Assembly: GCA_027082895.1 (NCBI GenBank)
Contig: JALWTJ010000155.1
Coordinates: forward strand, 1 to 25,883
Direction of reading: 5' to 3'
DNA from: Hyphomicrobiales bacterium
GTDB taxonomy: Bacteria > Pseudomonadota > Alphaproteobacteria > Rhizobiales > Devosiaceae
DNA: 25,883 nt
The notes beneath the pieces are model-generated. The model saw only the letters and a list, made by a program, of their open reading frames with translations, ran no database searches and had not been told where the DNA came from. How positions within the stretch are numbered: position 1 is the first letter of the stretch; every line of letters begins with the position of its first letter. Position numbers and translations under genes: made by a program. This document shows positions 1-8,166 of the stretch, piece by piece.

Positions 1-133
1 GGGACCTTTTGCCGCCTGCATCCGCTTGATTCGCGGGAACAAAAGTGATTTGCTGACGCCGCGGGGGCAGTAACATCGTCCCTCCCGCTGCCTGACCGTG
101 TCGGGAGGCGGGAGCAGTTGAGGGATAAATCAC

Positions 134-2092
134 ATGAAAAGCTTTTTCAGAGTCCTGCTGATCGGGGCCACGCTCGGCGTGACCACGCTCCTTGGAGTTG
201 CCGGAGCGCTGGCAACACCGGTTGCGGCAACCACCGGCGTCAACGTAAGAAGCGGCCCGGGCAACACGTTCCGGGTTATCGATACGTTGCGGCGCGGCGA
301 ATTTGCCGAAGTGGTGGAGTGCGTTTCTTCCGGCTGGTGCCGGGTGGAACATGCCGGCCCCACCGGCTGGGTATACAGCCGCTATCTGGGCCCCCGCCCG
401 GGTGCCGGCAACGGAAATGGCAATGGCGGACAGAATGGCGGCCAGGGCAGCAACCCGGCGCAACCAAACGCCAGCCAGGCCATTGCCTGTTTCTACACCG
501 GACAGGGGTTCCGCGGCGAAAAGACCTGTTCCGGCGTGGGAACGTTCAACAATCTGGGCAAGTTCGACAACCGCATCCGCTCCTACCAGGTGTTTGGCGG
601 GGCGCGGGTCGAGTTCTGCATCGGCCCCAACATGACCGGTTCGTGCTTTACCGGCTCCCGTTCCACCCCCACCCTTGGCGGACCACTGGACCGGCAGGCC
701 TCGTCCCTGCGCATCTTCACGCTGGGCCAGCCCAACCCGGCCCCGTCCAATCCCGGACCCTCCAACCCGCCTCCTTCCAATCCGGGTGGTAACAGTGGGG
801 GATCCAAGGGCAATGACTGTTCCTTCGGTCTGGTGATCGGACCCAATGGTCCCACCTTCTCCCTGACCTGCGGCAACAACCCGGTCATCCCGGGACAGGG
901 AAACAATCAGGGCCAGAACGGCGGACAGAACAATGGTCAGGGCAACAACCAGGGCAATGCCAACCCGGGCAATGGGGGGCAGAATGGTGGACAGAACGGA
1001 AGTTCGGGTACCGCCCTGTTTGGTGACGACAGTTCCCCGTTTGCCGTCAATGGCCAGTGCAACGATCCGCGCTTCACGGGCCCGGGCATGGCTCCGCCAC
1101 TGAACGCATCCAACATCCGTCGCGATGGCACCGACTGTGCCGACCTGTTCTACCGGGGCAAGATCCAGTTCAAGGATCCCAGCCAGGGGCCACAGCCTCC
1201 CGCCGGTTCGCTGGTGCGCTACAACATCATTTTCGGAGATGATTCGGGCACTACCGCCAACGACCAGGGGTGTGACGATCCGCGTTTCGAGGGACCGGGC
1301 ACGGCCATGATGGGCCCCGAATTCATCTATCACGATGCTTCGGACTGTCTGGCGCAATATGAAAACGGGACCGCTTTCCTGAAGGCACCGGGCAATGCCG
1401 TTCCGCCACCGATCATTGCCAATCCGGGTGGTCAGCAGTCCGGACCGGGCAACAATGGTCAGGGGAATCCCAACCCGGGCAATGGGGGAATCGGTGTCCT
1501 CCTCGATTTCGGAGATGACAGTGGCACCTTCCCCGTGGACGGGGAATGCGACGATCCCCGCTTCACCGGGCCGGGCATGGCAGACGCTGGCACGTTGCGC
1601 CAGAGCAACGAGAAGCGCGATGCCACGGATTGCCAGAAACTGTTCAATCAGGGACAGGTCTGGCTGCCCAATCAGGGCAATGGTGCGCCGCAGCCACCGC
1701 AAAACGGAATGGCTCCTGCTTTCGGGGATGACAGCGGCACCTTCCCCGTGGATGGGGAATGCGACGATCCCCGCTTCACCGGGCCGGGCATGGCAGATGG
1801 TGGTACATTGCGCCAGAGCAACGTGATGCATGATGCCACGGATTGCGAGAACCTGTTCAACCGGGGGCAGGTGTGGCTGGATCCCCAGAGCAACAACGCA
1901 CCGCCGCAACCGCCTTCGGGTTTCCAGGATTTCGGAGATGACAACGGCACTTTCCCGATGGACGGGGAATGCGACGATCCCCGCTTCACCGGGCCGGGCA
2001 TGGCGGACCCCGCCACCCTGCGGCAGAGCAACGTCATGCACGATGCCACGGATTGCCGGGACCTGTTCCAGCAGGGCAAGATCAGCTTCTAG
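134..2092 (+). CDS. Exported SH3b / crystallin-like protein with five Cys-pair repeats
   Basis: A 652-residue protein of unknown function, probably envelope-associated or secreted. The N-terminus is a signal peptide (basic MKSFFR, hydrophobic stretch to about residue 27, Ala-rich cleavage zone). Residues 31-85 form a bacterial SH3 domain (TGVNVRSGPG, then GWV.SRYL). A Gly/Asn/Gln linker follows. Residues 118-195 look like a beta/gamma-crystallin or I36-inhibitor-like domain (Y.GQGFRG, paired Cys, D.RIRS.QV.GGARV). After more low-complexity Gly/Asn/Gln linker come five repeats of about 52 residues starting at F296, F367, F459, F530 and F600. Each has FGDD(S/N), then CDDPRF.GPG or a close variant, then D..DC..L/Y. 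Each repeat carries two Cys (309/335, 380/405, 472/500, 543/571, 613/641), which could form disulfides. The start is supported by GAGGGA about 9 bases upstream. The acidic DD clusters suggest metal or calcium binding, but this is inference. Confidence 0.85.
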   Translation: MKSFFRVLLIGATLGVTTLLGVAGALATPVAATTGVNVRSGPGNTFRVIDTLRRGEFAEVVECVSSGWCRVEHAGPTGWVYSRYLGPRPGAGNGNGNGGQNGGQGSNPAQPNASQAIACFYTGQGFRGEKTCSGVGTFNNLGKFDNRIRSYQVFGGARVEFCIGPNMTGSCFTGSRSTPTLGGPLDRQASSLRIFTLGQPNPAPSNPGPSNPPPSNPGGNSGGSKGNDCSFGLVIGPNGPTFSLTCGNNPVIPGQGNNQGQNGGQNNGQGNNQGNANPGNGGQNGGQNGSSGTALFGDDSSPFAVNGQCNDPRFTGPGMAPPLNASNIRRDGTDCADLFYRGKIQFKDPSQGPQPPAGSLVRYNIIFGDDSGTTANDQGCDDPRFEGPGTAMMGPEFIYHDASDCLAQYENGTAFLKAPGNAVPPPIIANPGGQQSGPGNNGQGNPNPGNGGIGVLLDFGDDSGTFPVDGECDDPRFTGPGMADAGTLRQSNEKRDATDCQKLFNQGQVWLPNQGNGAPQPPQNGMAPAFGDDSGTFPVDGECDDPRFTGPGMADGGTLRQSNVMHDATDCENLFNRGQVWLDPQSNNAPPQPPSGFQDFGDDNGTFPMDGECDDPRFTGPGMADPATLRQSNVMHDATDCRDLFQQGKISF

Positions 2093-2110
2093 ATCGTCCG
2101 GCACAGACAG

Positions 2111-2143
2111 AAAACGCCCGGCACCGGATCGCCGGGCGTTTTT
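2111..2143 (+). terminator. Rho-independent terminator after the repeat protein
   Basis: A GC-rich 12-base arm AAAACGCCCGGC (2111-2122) and an 8-base loop are followed by GCCGGGCGTTTTT (2131-2143). The stem is flanked by A and T runs, so it could also terminate the converging acetyltransferase operon from the minus strand. Confidence 0.92.
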
Positions 2144-2189
2144 CATGCGCAGGCTGAAATGGCCCGATTTTGGAACGTGTGCAAATATG

Positions 2190-2861
2190 TCAGCGCGGGG
2201 TGTTCAGACGGGTTCGTGCCTTTCCGTCCGAATCAAAATTTCCTGGATCCAGCCAGCCTTCATAGATCGGTCTGAGCATCTGCCAGTCCTCATGCAGCAT
2301 GGCAAACCAGGCCGTATCCCGGTGGGCACCCTTGACGATCATATGATGGCGGAACAGGCCCTCAGACCGGAACCCGAAGCGGCGGGCGGCGGCTTTTGAC
2401 GGATCGTTCCTGTCGTCGCATTTCCATTCCAGCCGGTTGTACTGCAAATGGTCGAACACATGGCAGGCCGTCAGGTAGAAGGCCTCCGTGGCAACAGCCG
2501 TGCGGGATATTCCGCGCCCCCACAGCACCGATCCCAGTTCCACGCACCGATGGGCCGGCGCCACCCGCATCAGGGCCTGACGCCCCCCGCAGCGGCCCGT
2601 GGCACGATTGATCACGGCAAAGAAAAGGGGATCCGTGCCCGATGCGCGCCGGATGATCCAGTCCCTGAGGGCGGCGACACTTTCCGGGGGATGCTCGAAG
2701 AAGAACCGGAACAGGTCCCCACGCCCATCCTTTGCGCCGGCGAGGGAAGTGGCCTCGAACAAAGCCTCGGCATGGTCGGGTACAAGAGGCTCCAGACGGC
2801 AATGATGCCCGCTCAGGGTAACAGGCCCGGGGGCCGTTGTGGCCGGATCGGTGCGGGACAT
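2190..2861 (-). CDS. GNAT-family N-acetyltransferase (RimJ/RimL-like)
   Basis: A 223-residue acetyltransferase of the RimJ/RimL-type GNAT group, which transfers acetyl from acetyl-CoA to an amine; the substrate is not predictable. Typical features are the N-terminal strand CRLEPLVPDHAEALFEA, the central LGSVLWGRGISRTAVATEAF region (acetyl-CoA binding, around residues 110-130), and the late motif DDRNDPSKAAARRFGFRSEG (around residues 150-170), which matches the usual N..S...E..GF.EG element of this group. The start codon shares one base with the stop of the upstream SDR gene (TGATG), so the two are translationally coupled. The gene is the last of the minus-strand group and converges on the terminator of the repeat protein. 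Confidence 0.85.
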   Translation of the reverse strand: MSRTDPATTAPGPVTLSGHHCRLEPLVPDHAEALFEATSLAGAKDGRGDLFRFFFEHPPESVAALRDWIIRRASGTDPLFFAVINRATGRCGGRQALMRVAPAHRCVELGSVLWGRGISRTAVATEAFYLTACHVFDHLQYNRLEWKCDDRNDPSKAAARRFGFRSEGLFRHHMIVKGAHRDTAWFAMLHEDWQMLRPIYEGWLDPGNFDSDGKARTRLNTPR

Positions 2862-3742
2862 CAGGCGGGGAGTTCCTCCTGCTCCCGGATATTGCGCAGC
2901 CCTTCCCTGTAGGTGGGAAACAGCAGTTCGATCCCGAGGGCCTTCTTGATCCGGGCATTGGAGACCCGCTTGTTGTCCATGTAGAACTGGCGGGCAAAAT
3001 CGGAGAGTTCCGCTTCCTCGAACGGTATTTCGGGAGGGGGATCCACACCCAGCAGCTCCGCGGCAAATGTCACCAGATCCTGGGGAGGCGCGGGCTCATC
3101 ATCTGTCAGGTTGAAGGTGCCATCCAGACGCTGACTCATGGCGAGGGCGGTAACCCGGCCAATGTCGGCCACATGCACCCGGTTGAAGACCTGCCCCTTC
3201 TTGATGATGCGATGGGCCACGCCGTCCCGCAGCTTGTCCAGGGCCGACCGGCCCGGACCATAGATGCCCGCAATGCGAAAGATGCACAGGGGAACCTGAC
3301 GCTGGCGCGCATAGTCGCGCCACTGGTCCTCTACCTGAAGGCGGACACTGGCCCTCTCGTCGGCCACGGCAAGGTCGGCCGTTTCATCAATCCAGGCACC
3401 GTTGGAATTGTCATAGACGCCGACGGAGGAAAAATAACACAGCCATTCCAGATCCGCGATCCGGTCCAGATCCTGGCGATGGTGGGCCAGCACGGGGCAT
3501 TGCCCGTTGGTGGGGGGAATGGACAATATCACGCGGCTGGAACGCACCAGGTCCGCTGCCAGCATCAAACCCGGCGCCCGGCCGTCAAAGGCGTGGGAAC
3601 GCACCCCGATCCGCCCCAGTTCCTCGGCACGGGAACGGGAACGGGTGGTGCCGAATATGGCGGCATCCTCGTCAATGATCTCGCGAATCGCCAGCGCCGT
3701 CGCCTGGGAAGAAAATCCCATGCCGAAGAAAAAAACGTTCAT
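2861..3742 (-). CDS. SDR/NAD-dependent epimerase-like protein (YeeZ type)
   Basis: A 293-residue Rossmann-fold protein of the extended/atypical SDR class. I chose the ATG at 3742 because MNVFFFGMGFSSQ opens directly into the first beta strand and dinucleotide loop; an upstream in-frame extension to 3808 lacks any fold. The loop reads GMGFSSQ, the GxGF form seen in YeeZ-like proteins instead of the classic GxxGxxG. Later come SSVGVYDNSNGAW (active-site Ser/Tyr region), FRIAGIYGPGRSALD (substrate loop) and VHVADIG (end of the core), all typical of nucleotide-sugar epimerase relatives. Its substrate is unknown. It lies 90 bases downstream of queG and its stop overlaps the acetyltransferase start by one base. 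Confidence 0.85.
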   Translation of the reverse strand: MNVFFFGMGFSSQATALAIREIIDEDAAIFGTTRSRSRAEELGRIGVRSHAFDGRAPGLMLAADLVRSSRVILSIPPTNGQCPVLAHHRQDLDRIADLEWLCYFSSVGVYDNSNGAWIDETADLAVADERASVRLQVEDQWRDYARQRQVPLCIFRIAGIYGPGRSALDKLRDGVAHRIIKKGQVFNRVHVADIGRVTALAMSQRLDGTFNLTDDEPAPPQDLVTFAAELLGVDPPPEIPFEEAELSDFARQFYMDNKRVSNARIKKALGIELLFPTYREGLRNIREQEELPA

Positions 3743-3832
3743 CCACCCGCGCCTTCGCCACTCAGCCCCGTGCCGGGAACAGGCCAACAAATCCGCCTTT
3801 ACCCGCACTTCGTCCCCGGACAGACCTCACCA

Positions 3833-4987
3833 TCACGGCGACTCACCTGCCCATTCCAGTATTACCCCGCGGTCGGATTCTAGCAGTTTATGGCGCTGAC
3901 GCAAATGTTCAAATGTTTCGGGGGGTGCCAGGGACGCCAATGCCCACACGGCGCTGCCCCGCACCACCGGGTCGGGGTGATCCAGCAGGGGAATGACATG
4001 GGGGAGAAGGCCGGGATCATCGGAGTTTGCCGCACATATCAACGTGTTGCGCAAAAACCGGGCATGGCCCAGCCGGCGGACGGGGGAGCCGGAAAAGGTG
4101 CTTCTGAAGCGGGCATCGTCCATGTCCAGCAGGTGCGACAGGGGAGGAAGCGTCAATTCATCGCGGGCATGGAAACGGCTCTGGCGGGCCTTTCGCGCAA
4201 ACTTGTTCCACGGGCACACGGCCAGGCAGTCATCACAGCCGAAGATGCGGTTGCCCATGGGGCGGCGAAAGGCGCGGGGGATCGGCCCGTGATGCTCATT
4301 ATTGTAATAGGCAAGGCATTTTCGGGCATCCAGCCGATAGGGGGCAGGAAAGGCGGAGGTGGGGCAAATATCCAGGCAGGCGGTGCATGAACCGCAATGC
4401 CGGGCATGTTCGGCATCGGGAGGCAGGGGGATGGAGCAGTAGATTTCCCCGAGAAACAGCCATGCTCCGTGGCGCCGCGATGTCAACACCGTGTTCTTTC
4501 CCTGCCAGCCGATGCCCGCGCTCTCGGCCAGGGGCTTTTCCATGACCGGGGCGGTATCGACAAAGACCTTGACCTGGCAGTTGCCGCGGCTGGCCAGCAG
4601 GCCGGCAACCTCCTTCAGCCGCCCCTTGATCAGGGAATGGTAATCCCGGTTGCGGGCATAGACCGAAATGTTGCCACGGTCCCTGCGTGCAAGATCGGGA
4701 AGGGGATCATGGCCGGGGGCATAGCTCATGGCCAGAACGATCACCGACCGGACGCCGGGCCACAGGTCGGCCGGGCTGGCGCGCCTTTTGCGGGTTTCGA
4801 ACATCCAGTCCATGCCCGCGTGCCAGTTATTTTCCAGCACACCATTCAGCTTTTCCGGCAGGTCAGGCCGGGCGGACGCATCCGCTATGCCAAAGACATC
4901 AAATCCCAGGTGGCGGGCCCGCTTCTCTATCAGGGCGCGCAAGGGGGCACCGGCCATTCCCGAAGCCGAAGGAGATGGAGGCCCCAT
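3833..4987 (-). CDS. queG: Epoxyqueuosine reductase QueG
   Basis: Reduces epoxyqueuosine to queuosine in the wobble position of tRNAs for Tyr, His, Asn and Asp, using cobalamin and two [4Fe-4S] clusters. Visible hallmarks of the 384-residue protein are the DUF1730 region, the VDTAPVMEKPLAE motif with the presumed catalytic Asp (D144), and GIGWQGKNT. The first cluster motif is CGSCTACLDICP (C198, C201, C204, C208), followed by C224 and GPIP. The second motif is CDDCLAVCPW (C251, C254, C258). The C-terminal roughly 70 residues form a HEAT-like helical pair (LLPHVIPLLDHPDPVVRGSA). The length is normal. The gene begins 5 bases after the stop of the glutathione transferase gene. An internal Met at residue 11 is a possible alternative start, since no strong ribosome site precedes either. 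Confidence 0.95.
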   Translation of the reverse strand: MGPPSPSASGMAGAPLRALIEKRARHLGFDVFGIADASARPDLPEKLNGVLENNWHAGMDWMFETRKRRASPADLWPGVRSVIVLAMSYAPGHDPLPDLARRDRGNISVYARNRDYHSLIKGRLKEVAGLLASRGNCQVKVFVDTAPVMEKPLAESAGIGWQGKNTVLTSRRHGAWLFLGEIYCSIPLPPDAEHARHCGSCTACLDICPTSAFPAPYRLDARKCLAYYNNEHHGPIPRAFRRPMGNRIFGCDDCLAVCPWNKFARKARQSRFHARDELTLPPLSHLLDMDDARFRSTFSGSPVRRLGHARFLRNTLICAANSDDPGLLPHVIPLLDHPDPVVRGSAVWALASLAPPETFEHLRQRHKLLESDRGVILEWAGESP

Positions 4988-4992
4988 CGCGC

Positions 4993-5670
4993 TCAGAAAT
5001 CAAGATTGGCATAGTTGGCAGAAGCCGGCATGGAACGCAGCCGATCCGCCAGCAGGGGACGAAAGGCGGGCCGGGATTTCATGCGGGCATAAAAGTTCCG
5101 GGTCTCCCCGACACTGTTCCAGTCCACGTCGCCCAGATAATCCAGGCTGGACAGATGGGCGGCAAGGGCAAAATCGGACAGGCTCATCTCCTCACCCGCC
5201 GTCCAGGTGCGGGAGGCCAGAATCCAGTCAAAGTAACGCAGATGCTCGGCCAGATTGGTCTTTGCCGCCCGCAATACGGCCGTGTCCGGCGTCCCCTCGG
5301 CGCATTCCCGCTTGCCGATCTTTTCTTCCAGCAGGTAGCGGGTCACCTCATCGTTCATCTTGAACAGTACCCATTCGAGCAGTCGCCACATTTCCGATCG
5401 CAAAACCGGATCGGGCGGAAGCAGACCGACCACGGACGCAGGAGCGAAATTCTGCTCCACGAAATGAATGGCAGCCAGGGGGCCGACAACGGGATTTTCC
5501 GCCGAATCGAACAGAACCGGAAGGGTTGCGGCGGGGGAAAGAGCGGTAAAGGCGGGTTCCCGCTTCCAGGGGGACACCTGTTCCATTTCCAGCGGCACAC
5601 CATATTCGGCGCACATGAGTCGAATCATCCGGGAGGACGGGTCCAACCGGTGATGCAGGAATCTCGTCAT
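4993..5670 (-). CDS. Glutathione S-transferase family protein
   Basis: A 225-residue cytosolic GST-fold protein. The N-terminal thioredoxin-like half (residues 1-80) includes SRMIRLMCAEYGVPLE and the cis-proline element SPAATLPVL, followed by GPLAAIHFVEQ, which corresponds to the glutathione gamma-glutamyl contact region. The helical C-terminal half contains SLSDFALAAHLSSLDYLGDV, the usual N-capping/hydrophobic staple segment. The ATG at 5670 was chosen because the fold starts there; a longer reading to 5739 adds 23 residues with no GST character. GGGA lies about 10 bases upstream. It is the first gene of the minus-strand group with queG and is divergent from uppP. Substrate unknown. Confidence 0.87.
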   Translation of the reverse strand: MTRFLHHRLDPSSRMIRLMCAEYGVPLEMEQVSPWKREPAFTALSPAATLPVLFDSAENPVVGPLAAIHFVEQNFAPASVVGLLPPDPVLRSEMWRLLEWVLFKMNDEVTRYLLEEKIGKRECAEGTPDTAVLRAAKTNLAEHLRYFDWILASRTWTAGEEMSLSDFALAAHLSSLDYLGDVDWNSVGETRNFYARMKSRPAFRPLLADRLRSMPASANYANLDF

Positions 5671-5783
5671 CAGGCATATCCCTTTTTCGGAACGGATCAT
5701 CCCGGCACCCGCAAAAGCCTTGTTGGCGCGGGCGCCCAAATCGGTTTAAGAACCAACGGCAACAATCTGGAGATGTTTTGAAC

Positions 5784-6587
5784 ATGGATCAAGGTATTTT
5801 TGTGCCCCTGGTGCTGGGTCTGCTGGAAGGCCTCACGGAGTTTCTGCCGGTTTCCTCCACCGGGCACCTGTTGCTGGCCGGGCATTTTTTCGGCCTCACC
5901 CAGCCCGCGACCTTTGTCGTGCTGATTCAGCTGGGGGCCATCCTGGCCATTGTCACCGTCTATTTTTCCAGGCTGCTCGGCCTGCTCATCGATGCCCTGA
6001 AGGGCAAGCCTTACGCCCTGAAATTTGCGCTGAACGTGTTGCTGGCCTCCATTCCGGCGGGGCTGGCGGGGGTACTGGCCCATGATTTCATCCAGACGGT
6101 CCTTTATTCCAGTGCCACCACCATCTGCGTCATGCTGCTGGTGGGGGGTATCATCCTGCTGATCGTGGACCGGCTGCCGCTCACGCCACGCTATACGGAC
6201 ATCTATACATATCCCTGGCACCTGAGCCTGATCATCGGCTTTTTCCAGATGCTGGCGCTGGTGCCCGGCGTGTCCCGCTCGGGGGCAACGGTCGTGGGCT
6301 CCCTGCTGTTCGGCACCGACAAGCGCTCGGCCGCCGAATTCACCTTCTTCATCGCCCTGCCGATCATGACCGGGGCCTTCGCCTATGATTTCTACAAGAG
6401 CCGCGACCTGATCCTTGGCGGCGATGTGGGGCTGAACATTGCCATCGGTTTTGCGGCAGCCTTCGTGGCCGGCACGCTGGTGGTGCGCCACCTGCTGGAC
6501 TTCGTGTCCCGGCACGGATTCGGCTTCTTCGCCTGGTGGCGCATTCTTGTCGGAGGAGCAGGCCTGCTCGCCATCTGGCTGCTGTAG
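5784..6587 (+). CDS. uppP: Undecaprenyl-diphosphatase UppP (BacA)
   Basis: An integral membrane enzyme that removes one phosphate from undecaprenyl pyrophosphate to recycle the lipid carrier for peptidoglycan and other glycans; its overproduction is linked to bacitracin resistance. The 267-residue sequence has both family signatures: EGLTEFLPVSSTGH (E15 and E19, catalytic Glu-rich motif) and PGVSRSGAT with the conserved Ser/Arg. About eight hydrophobic segments are visible. The ATG at 5784 is annotated. An in-frame TTG at 5778 sits 5 bases after GGAG and could be the real start, adding two residues. The 107-base gap to the divergent GST gene must hold both promoters. Confidence 0.96.
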   Translation: MDQGIFVPLVLGLLEGLTEFLPVSSTGHLLLAGHFFGLTQPATFVVLIQLGAILAIVTVYFSRLLGLLIDALKGKPYALKFALNVLLASIPAGLAGVLAHDFIQTVLYSSATTICVMLLVGGIILLIVDRLPLTPRYTDIYTYPWHLSLIIGFFQMLALVPGVSRSGATVVGSLLFGTDKRSAAEFTFFIALPIMTGAFAYDFYKSRDLILGGDVGLNIAIGFAAAFVAGTLVVRHLLDFVSRHGFGFFAWWRILVGGAGLLAIWLL

Positions 6588-6751
6588 CGGCACCGCAGGA
6601 CAGATTTTTCCAGATTGCGCCGCCGGAAAAATGTCGTACCCCCGAAGCCGTATTTTTTGGACAGCTCTTTCAGCCCCCGGCATGGGAACGAACAGGCAAA
6701 CCGTGTAACATGGCGTGCATCATCCATGCCGTTATCACGAGGAAAAGATTG

Positions 6752-8023
6752 ATGAAACTGGATTCCCTGGCCCTGCACCATGGTTATGACTCAGAAGAAA
6801 CAACCAAGGCGGCGGCCGTTCCCATCTACCAGACGACCTCCTACACCTTCGACAATACCCAGCACGGGGCGGACCTGTTTGACCTGAAGGTGGCGGGCAA
6901 TATCTATACCCGCATCATGAACCCCACCAGTTCGGTGATCGAACAACGATTGGCGGCCATGGAAGGGGGCGTCGGAGGACTGGCGGTCGCCTCGGGAATG
7001 GCAGCCATCCACTATGCCATCCAGACGATCACCGGAACGGGGGAGAACATCGTATCCACCTCCCAGCTCTACGGGGGCACCTACAACCTGTTCAGGCATT
7101 CCTACCCCCGCCAGGGCATTGAAGTACGCATGGCCTCCCATGACGATTTCGCGCAATTAGACAAGCTGATCGACGACAAGACACGGGCCGTATTCTGCGA
7201 GAGCATCGGCAATCCCGCCGGCAACGTGGTGGATCTTGAGAAACTGGCCGACATCGCCCATGGCCACGGGGTGCCCCTGATCGTGGACAACACGGTTGCC
7301 ACCCCCTATCTGTGCCGCCCGTTTGACCTTGGGGCCGACATCGTGGTGCATTCCCTGACCAAGTATATTGGCGGGCACGGTACCTCCATCGGCGGCATGA
7401 TCGTTGACAGCGGACGCTTTGACTGGGCAGCCCATAAAGACCGGTTCGCGGTTCTGAACGAGCCGGACCCCTCCTATCATGGCGTCGTTTATACCGAGGC
7501 TCTGGGTGAAGCGGCCTTTATCGGGCGGGCACGGGTGGCGCCGCTGCGCAATACGGGGGCGGCCCTGTCACCCTTCAATGCCTTCCTGGCCCTGCAGGGG
7601 CTTGAAACCCTGGGGCTGCGGATGGAACGGCACTGCAACAATGCACTGGCGGTGGCCAAGTGGTTGCAGGACCATCCCAAGGTCACCTGGGTGAACTATG
7701 CCGGGCTGGCGGACAGCCCCTATCACGAGGTGGCGAAGCGTATCACCGGGGGCAAGGCGTCGGGCATTCTCAGTTTCGGTATCAAGGGGGGCGAGGAGGC
7801 GGGTGCCCGCTTCATTGACAAGCTGGAAATGATCCTGCGGCTGGTCAATATCGGGGATGCGAAATCCCTTGCCTGCCATCCGGCCAGCACCACCCACCGG
7901 CAGCTGAACGAAAAAGAACTGGAAACGGCCGGGGTTTCAAAGGATCTGGTCCGCCTGTCGATCGGCATCGAGCATGTGGACGACATCATTGCAGACCTGG
8001 ATCAGGCACTGGCCGCGGCCTGA
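6752..8023 (+). CDS. metY: O-acetylhomoserine sulfhydrylase (MetY-type PLP enzyme)
   Basis: A PLP enzyme of the Cys/Met metabolism family. It condenses O-acetylhomoserine with sulfide (giving homocysteine) or methanethiol (giving methionine). In the 423-residue protein the Schiff-base lysine is K204 in HSLTKYIGGHG, PLP is held by D179 (IVDNTVATP), Y108 (QLYGGT) and Y52/R54 (IYTRIMNPT), and the end carries the SIGIEHVDDI.DL motif. The wording LALHHGY and PIYQTTSYTFD at the N-terminus is typical of the sulfhydrylase branch. AGGA at about 6740 precedes the ATG at 6752. An upstream in-frame extension reaching 6536 overlaps uppP and is unlikely. A gamma-lyase activity cannot be excluded from sequence alone. 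Confidence 0.92.
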   Translation: MKLDSLALHHGYDSEETTKAAAVPIYQTTSYTFDNTQHGADLFDLKVAGNIYTRIMNPTSSVIEQRLAAMEGGVGGLAVASGMAAIHYAIQTITGTGENIVSTSQLYGGTYNLFRHSYPRQGIEVRMASHDDFAQLDKLIDDKTRAVFCESIGNPAGNVVDLEKLADIAHGHGVPLIVDNTVATPYLCRPFDLGADIVVHSLTKYIGGHGTSIGGMIVDSGRFDWAAHKDRFAVLNEPDPSYHGVVYTEALGEAAFIGRARVAPLRNTGAALSPFNAFLALQGLETLGLRMERHCNNALAVAKWLQDHPKVTWVNYAGLADSPYHEVAKRITGGKASGILSFGIKGGEEAGARFIDKLEMILRLVNIGDAKSLACHPASTTHRQLNEKELETAGVSKDLVRLSIGIEHVDDIIADLDQALAAA

Positions 8024-8036
8024 ACCCCGAACCGGC

Positions 8037-8061
8037 AAAAAGGGGGCGCCCCGTGCCCCCT
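8037..8061 (-). terminator. Rho-independent terminator facing the minus strand
   Basis: Arms AGGGGGC (8041-8047) and GCCCCCT (8055-8061) enclose a 7-base loop. On the minus strand the stem is followed by TTTT (8040-8037). It lies about 105 bases beyond the stop of the NDUFA9-like gene and just after metY, so it probably serves the convergent pair. Confidence 0.75.
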
Positions 8062-8166
8062 CACCCGTTCTGTTTCCCCTGCCCGCCCGGGAGCCGCATC
8101 TGGAAACAGCCCGCGCCCGGCATCCGGCATGAAAACGGCAATTTGCAGCAATTCCGGCAGAAACCG

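Noticed and set aside
81..108. A terminator from CCTCCCG/CGGGAGG upstream of the first gene
   Set aside because: The arms are complementary but the loop is 14 bases and no T-run follows on either strand; no gene could be assigned to bases 1-133.
6588..6751. A SAM-type riboswitch upstream of metY
   Set aside because: I could not match the conserved cores of SAM-I, SAM-II or SAM/SAH classes in this 164-base leader; a covariance-model search would settle it.
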